Source: Candidatus Sulfotelmatobacter kueseliae
GTDB lineage: Bacteria > Acidobacteriota > Terriglobia > Terriglobales > Acidobacteriaceae
Assembly: GCA_900290255.1 (NCBI GenBank)
Contig: OMOD01000135.1
Span: forward strand, 1-35,453
Direction of reading: 5' to 3'
Length of the DNA stretch: 35,453 bases
Under the pieces are notes generated by a model, which was not told the origin of the DNA, searched no databases, and saw nothing but the letters and a program-made list of their open reading frames with translations. The translations under genes were made by a program, and so were the position numbers. This document shows, in pieces, positions 32,129 to 35,453 of the stretch (position 1 is its first letter; each line of letters starts with the position of its first letter).

Positions 32129-34189
32129 CTAGGCGTGCGCGCTGGCCACCAGCAGCGCCTGGGGCAGCGTTTCCACCACCGGCAATTCCAGCGTGACGCG
32201 CCCGCCATGCGGCGCGACGTTTTCGATTCTGAGATCGCCCCCGCGGCGCTTGGCGATTCCGTAGCAGACGCTCAGTCCCAGGCCCGTGCCTTTGCCCACC
32301 GGCTTGGTGGTGTAGAAAGGATCGAGCGCGCGGCCGAGATTGGAGAATCCCGGGCCCGTATCTTCCACCTGGATCACCGCGCGAGCCCCCGCCTGGTAGG
32401 CGCGAATCCTGATCTGCCGGCTCTCCGCAACCTCCTGCAGCGCGTCGCAGGAATTGTTGAACAGGTTCAGCAGGACTTGTTTGATTTCATCTTCGTTGAT
32501 GGCCAGCAGCGGCAGGTCGGGCGAAATCTCAACTTCCACGCTGACCTTCGACTTGCGCGTGTAGTACTCACAGAGAGTCACGACTTCCTGTACTACCGGA
32601 GCCAGCCGCGCCACGCTGATATCGCGTGAGCTTTGCCGCGAAAAGCGCAGCAGGTTGTCGGTAATGCGCTTCATGCGGCGGGTCTCGTTCAGCAACCGCT
32701 TGAGCTGATCCTGAGTGCGCGCCGAAGTGATGGCGTCGCTCATCAATTCGCCGAAGCCCATGATCGCGGTGAGCGGATTGTTGAGTTCATGGGCCACGCC
32801 CGCGACCAGTTGACCCATCGCCGCCAGTTTTTCGGACCACACCAACTGGGTGTGCAGCGATTTCAATTCCACCGCTACGGCCAGATCGCCGGCCAGCGAC
32901 TCGATGTGGGCAAGTTCCTCTGCCGCGATCGCGCTCACCTCGCACCCTGCGGTCAAAGTGATACTTCCCAGGCACGTTCCCGCTGCCGAGTTCAGTGGGA
33001 TCAGCAGTTGCGTTCCGCTCTCCCGGCAGGCACTGGGCTTTCCTTCTGTTTCGCGTCCCGCGAGGGCCATGGAACCCGTCCCGTTCGACGGCTGAGCGTC
33101 CGGCGCCACCACGAACGACATCTTGCCGATCCGCCGCCCGCGAGCACAAAGACCCCGAATGTGGCTGGCCGTCCACTCCGGCGTTCGCTCCTCGAGCATC
33201 CGCAAACACTCCGGCGACAGCCCGCTTGAGCCGGCGATCCGCAGCATTCCCTCCGGGCTCTCGATCAGGATCACTGCCGCGCGGAAGCTGCTTACCTCCG
33301 TGATGGCCGCGGCAACGTCCGGGCAAATCGCATCCGGCGCCGCGCCGCTCAGCAGGCGCGAGGTGATTGCCGAAAAGCGTTCCAGTTGCCGGTTGAGCGC
33401 TTCCGCCTGGCGCTGCATGCCCGCGATCGCCTCCGACTTGTCTTCCACCACGGCCAGAATCATCCCCAGGGCGACAAACAGCTTGGGAGTCTCCCACAGG
33501 GCGCCGGGCAGGCTCATGTGCGGAGCATAGCGGGCGATCAACCAGAGCGAGGGAAACACCGCTCCCCAGCAGGAGAATCCGCCGGAGATCGTCAGGACAG
33601 CGGGCGAAGCATTCCAATAATGCCGGCAGATGAAGACGCCCGGCAGGGCGAAACCGATGCCCAGCAGCACGACCGTCCCTTCATGAAACGAACCTTTCAG
33701 CGCCGCCTGGATCGCCCACGCGCCGGCGAGGGAGCACAGCAACGTGACCGCGGCCAGATACAACGAGAAGCCGCGCTTGACCCAGAAAGAAAATCCGGCA
33801 GCGGCGCCGAAACACCCAGCCAGGCACAAAACGTACGGCCAGCGCCAGCGCACATCGTAGGCATTGAGCACGGCATAAGTCACGGAAGGCACGGCCAGCG
33901 CCAGGAGGAGAAGAGTCCGGCGGGCGCGCTCCTCGACCACCGCCGAGACCGAAACCAGAAACACGATCGCGGCCGCCTGCAGCGCCCCGCCATCAATGGC
34001 CAGCAGAAACGGATCGGCAGGACCGGCGCCGGGCTCGAGCAACTGCGCCGCGAAGTGGATGAAAACCAGTGTCCAGCCCACCGCCCACAGCGTCAGGCGG
34101 GCGCAGCGCGTGTGCCGCTTCAGGCAGGCAAAGATCATCACCAGCGCGCACACGGTCAAGAACGTCGGAATTTTTTGGAGTGCCCCCAT
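32129..34189 (-). CDS. membrane sensor histidine kinase with a GAF-like domain
   Basis: About seven or eight membrane segments occupy residues 5-245. A GAF-like region follows (about 270-440), including SFRAAVILIESPEGMLRIAG. The dimerisation domain has the phosphorylated His in VAGVAHELNNPLTAIMGFGE (H467). The ATPase domain has the N box NLFNNSCDAL, the G1 box VEDTGPGF, the F box DPFYTTKP and the G2 box GKGTGLGLS, so it is complete. The signal sensed is unknown. No response regulator is adjacent, so it is an orphan in this window. The ATG at 34189 has no ribosome site and directly follows a hairpin. Confidence 0.95.
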   Translation of the reverse strand: MGALQKIPTFLTVCALVMIFACLKRHTRCARLTLWAVGWTLVFIHFAAQLLEPGAGPADPFLLAIDGGALQAAAIVFLVSVSAVVEERARRTLLLLALAVPSVTYAVLNAYDVRWRWPYVLCLAGCFGAAAGFSFWVKRGFSLYLAAVTLLCSLAGAWAIQAALKGSFHEGTVVLLGIGFALPGVFICRHYWNASPAVLTISGGFSCWGAVFPSLWLIARYAPHMSLPGALWETPKLFVALGMILAVVEDKSEAIAGMQRQAEALNRQLERFSAITSRLLSGAAPDAICPDVAAAITEVSSFRAAVILIESPEGMLRIAGSSGLSPECLRMLEERTPEWTASHIRGLCARGRRIGKMSFVVAPDAQPSNGTGSMALAGRETEGKPSACRESGTQLLIPLNSAAGTCLGSITLTAGCEVSAIAAEELAHIESLAGDLAVAVELKSLHTQLVWSEKLAAMGQLVAGVAHELNNPLTAIMGFGELMSDAITSARTQDQLKRLLNETRRMKRITDNLLRFSRQSSRDISVARLAPVVQEVVTLCEYYTRKSKVSVEVEISPDLPLLAINEDEIKQVLLNLFNNSCDALQEVAESRQIRIRAYQAGARAVIQVEDTGPGFSNLGRALDPFYTTKPVGKGTGLGLSVCYGIAKRRGGDLRIENVAPHGGRVTLELPVVETLPQALLVASAHA

Positions 34190-34230
34190 CAGGTTACCGT
34201 CGGGGGAAGGACGGTTTCAAAAGTAACCTG
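34190..34230 (-). promoter_or_regulatory. hairpin abutting the kinase start codon
   Basis: On the minus strand CAGGTT and ACCGTC (separated by nine bases) pair with a continuous GACGGTAACCTG that ends at the base before ATG. The loop is CTTCCCCC. This 12-bp bulged stem could affect kinase translation. The stretch from 34231 to 34497 upstream has no gene that I can support. Confidence 0.55.
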
Positions 34231-34497
34231 CACCAATTTCCCAGTCAACGCCAGAAGGTGCCATAGAGATGGCACAAGAGTTTTCCTGCCGCGACGCCGC
34301 GTTGGCGCCGATCGGCCTCGGCCTTTGACGGCTTCTTAGCGTTCTCGCTGGTAGATGCGGTCCCGACAGCTTGAAGTCCGAAGCAAGTCAATAAGCGCTA
34401 ACGCTGATTGCAACAGTTAACTCCTGACAGTTCTAACCTGCTTGCCGTGAGTCTTGATTCCTGCAAGTCGCCGGGAGATTTTAGGGTCGAATCACGG

Positions 34498-34905
34498 CTA
34501 CGGCTGACAGACGCCAAAGTCCTTGGTAACACCTTTTGCTTCCCAGACAAGGGTCTTGTCGGGCCCCTTCGGCTTAACTTTCCTGCCTTTCAGCTTCATT
34601 CGGTCGCCCGGCTTAATGCCTGTCGTGTTGCCAGAAAGAGCATAAATTTGCTTGTCTTTTTCGTCAGTAACGGTCATTCCGTTCGCCCCAGGGCTGACGC
34701 ATCCCGTAATCACTCGCTTTTTCGAATAGTGGACGGCCACGATAGCGATGACTGCCACTCCCGCCGCCACTCCCACGGTTACGCCAACGATGGTCCCGGT
34801 GCCGACACCGCCTATTGTGCCGGATGAACTTTGCGCTTCCGCGGGTATGCAGAGAGCCAAACTGAGCGCGATAATCAGAACTGCCGAGACATACTTTGGG
34901 ATCAT
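34498..34905 (-). CDS. small exported protein with a C-terminal beta domain
   Basis: A signal peptide (about residues 1-25, ending AEAQ) is followed by a Gly/Val-rich hydrophobic stretch (about 31-58), probably a membrane anchor. After KKR comes a small globular domain of about 70 residues: GCVSPGANGMTVTDEKDKQI, YALSGNTTGIKPGD and RMKLKGRKVKP. It resembles short OB-like domains often found in acidobacterial exported proteins. Cys residues near each end of the domain (GCV and GVCQP) may form a disulfide. Function is unknown. The ribosome site AAGGAGGACAGC is excellent, which supports the ATG at 34905 and a real gene. Confidence 0.85.
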   Translation of the reverse strand: MIPKYVSAVLIIALSLALCIPAEAQSSSGTIGGVGTGTIVGVTVGVAAGVAVIAIVAVHYSKKRVITGCVSPGANGMTVTDEKDKQIYALSGNTTGIKPGDRMKLKGRKVKPKGPDKTLVWEAKGVTKDFGVCQP

Positions 34906-35173
34906 GCTGTCCTCCTTGAACCGAAGTGCCCGTGATTGACTACTGGACCGCCGAGGACCCGATACGGCTCAGAAAACTACAGCTCCGAAAGGAAAGCGAG
35001 AGTGGCTAGTATGAAGAGACCCTGCGGAACAGTGCGCCTCCAAGGAGTGTTTGTCAAGTGAATCGTTGTCCTTACGCTCGCCTGCCCGAAATTGACGGTA
35101 AATCCTGGTTACGCTCATTGACCGGACTGTTGCGGCTCAACACCCTTGCTGGCATAGCAGGAGCAATGAGACC

Positions 35174-35266
35174 ATGATGCCCATCATGGTAAGGCACCTA
35201 GTGCTTTGGATCGTCGGGATAGTGGCGCTGTTTCTGCTCGTCAGGGTACTCAGAAAATCAACCTAG
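35174..35266 (+). CDS. possible 30-residue single-pass membrane peptide
   Basis: The predicted peptide begins MMPIMVRHLVLWIVGIVALF and ends with a basic RVLRKST tail, so it has one strong membrane helix flanked by Arg. AGGAG (35159-35163) lies 10 bases upstream of the first ATG and 13 upstream of the second. The reading frame ends with TAG. Small hydrophobic peptides arise by chance, so this is a candidate only. No neighbouring gene suggests a role. Confidence 0.4.
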   Translation: MMPIMVRHLVLWIVGIVALFLLVRVLRKST

Positions 35267-35320
35267 CCCAGTATCCAAGCGGCAAAATGGCGACAGTCAA
35301 CTGGTGAAACATCCCCTTTA

Positions 35321-35353
35321 CACTCATCGACCCCTGACCGGGGATTTTGAGTG
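35321..35353. other. hairpin with CACTCA/TGAGTG arms
   Basis: CACTCA (35321-35326) pairs with TGAGTG (35348-35353), and CCCC with GGGG inside them, separated by small internal loops. It has no following U-run, so it is not a clear terminator. Confidence 0.5.
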
Positions 35354-35453
35354 CAATGGCCGTTTACGCCGACTAACCCGCATGTAGAGCACTTCTGATT
35401 ATCCGGTTGCTTCAGCAAGCCCCAATGGGTAGCGTATAAGGGTGGCCCGACCA

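Larger units (their letters stand above)
34906..35453. other. right-end stretch with little coding content
   Basis: Apart from one possible 30-codon gene (35174-35266) and a hairpin at 35321-35353, I see no gene here. The composition is visibly less GC-rich than the main genes. The window ends without a gene crossing its edge. Confidence 0.6.

Noticed and set aside
32787..33617. Second minus-strand frame of 276 codons within the histidine kinase gene
   Set aside because: The kinase frame is continuous and has all expected boxes. The alternative has no domain.

Overview
The window looks like chromosomal DNA of an acidobacterium (Acidobacteriota, probably Terriglobia). It is GC-rich. It encodes a very large TonB-dependent receptor with an N-terminal carboxypeptidase-like (Oar-type) domain, a trpS-scpA-scpB-rluB block, tandem signal peptidases, and many dispersed GC-rich palindromic repeats between genes. 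The taxonomic call is an inference from gene types and repeat style. No rRNA, tRNA, CRISPR array or transposase gene was found.

Layout. 1-3440: a C-rich tandem repeat, then two exported proteins (the first with TPR-like C-terminal repeats and a degenerate HExxH-like motif, the second TPR-like), then a 190-bp palindromic element. 3441-8423 (+): rnc, two tandem type I signal peptidases and an AsmA-like membrane-anchored protein. 8424-9210 (+): a repeat cluster, then a ribbon-helix-helix-like antitoxin and MazF-type toxin pair. 9231-12444 (-): a D-aminoacylase-family amidohydrolase and an APC-family permease. 13008-16702 (+): trpS (with a probable Fe-S cysteine motif), scpA, scpB and an rluB-type pseudouridine synthase. 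16835-20028 (-): ROK sugar kinase, mutM (fpg) and pirin. 20234-21658 (+): an unrecognised membrane protein with two similar extracytoplasmic segments. 21750-31745 (-): a carbohydrate-utilisation cluster, read in transcription order as a GH-D-like glycosidase, the Oar-type TonB-dependent receptor, a secreted parallel beta-helix protein and a secreted GH42 beta-galactosidase. 32129-34189 (-): a membrane sensor histidine kinase. 34498-34905 (-): a small exported protein. 35174-35266 (+): a possible 30-residue membrane peptide.

How genes work together. The 21.7-31.7 kb cluster reads as a polysaccharide utilisation locus for a galactose-containing glycan. Two secreted glycosidases and a beta-helix protein would cut the polymer, and the receptor would import oligosaccharides. 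A perfect LacI/GalR-type operator (GTAAACGTTTAC) lies between a TTGACA promoter and the receptor start. The ROK kinase nearby could phosphorylate released sugars, but it is not in the same transcription unit.

The most notable signal is a set of short palindromic repeats that have entered genes as well as spacers. One copy sits in frame in the beta-helix gene, flanked by an exact 11-bp direct repeat. It adds 27 codons just after the signal peptide and matches an intergenic copy at 8486-8550. A second in-frame insert of about 48 codons, made of related palindromes, sits inside mutM. This resembles Rickettsia palindromic elements and suggests a nonautonomous element able to create new protein segments.
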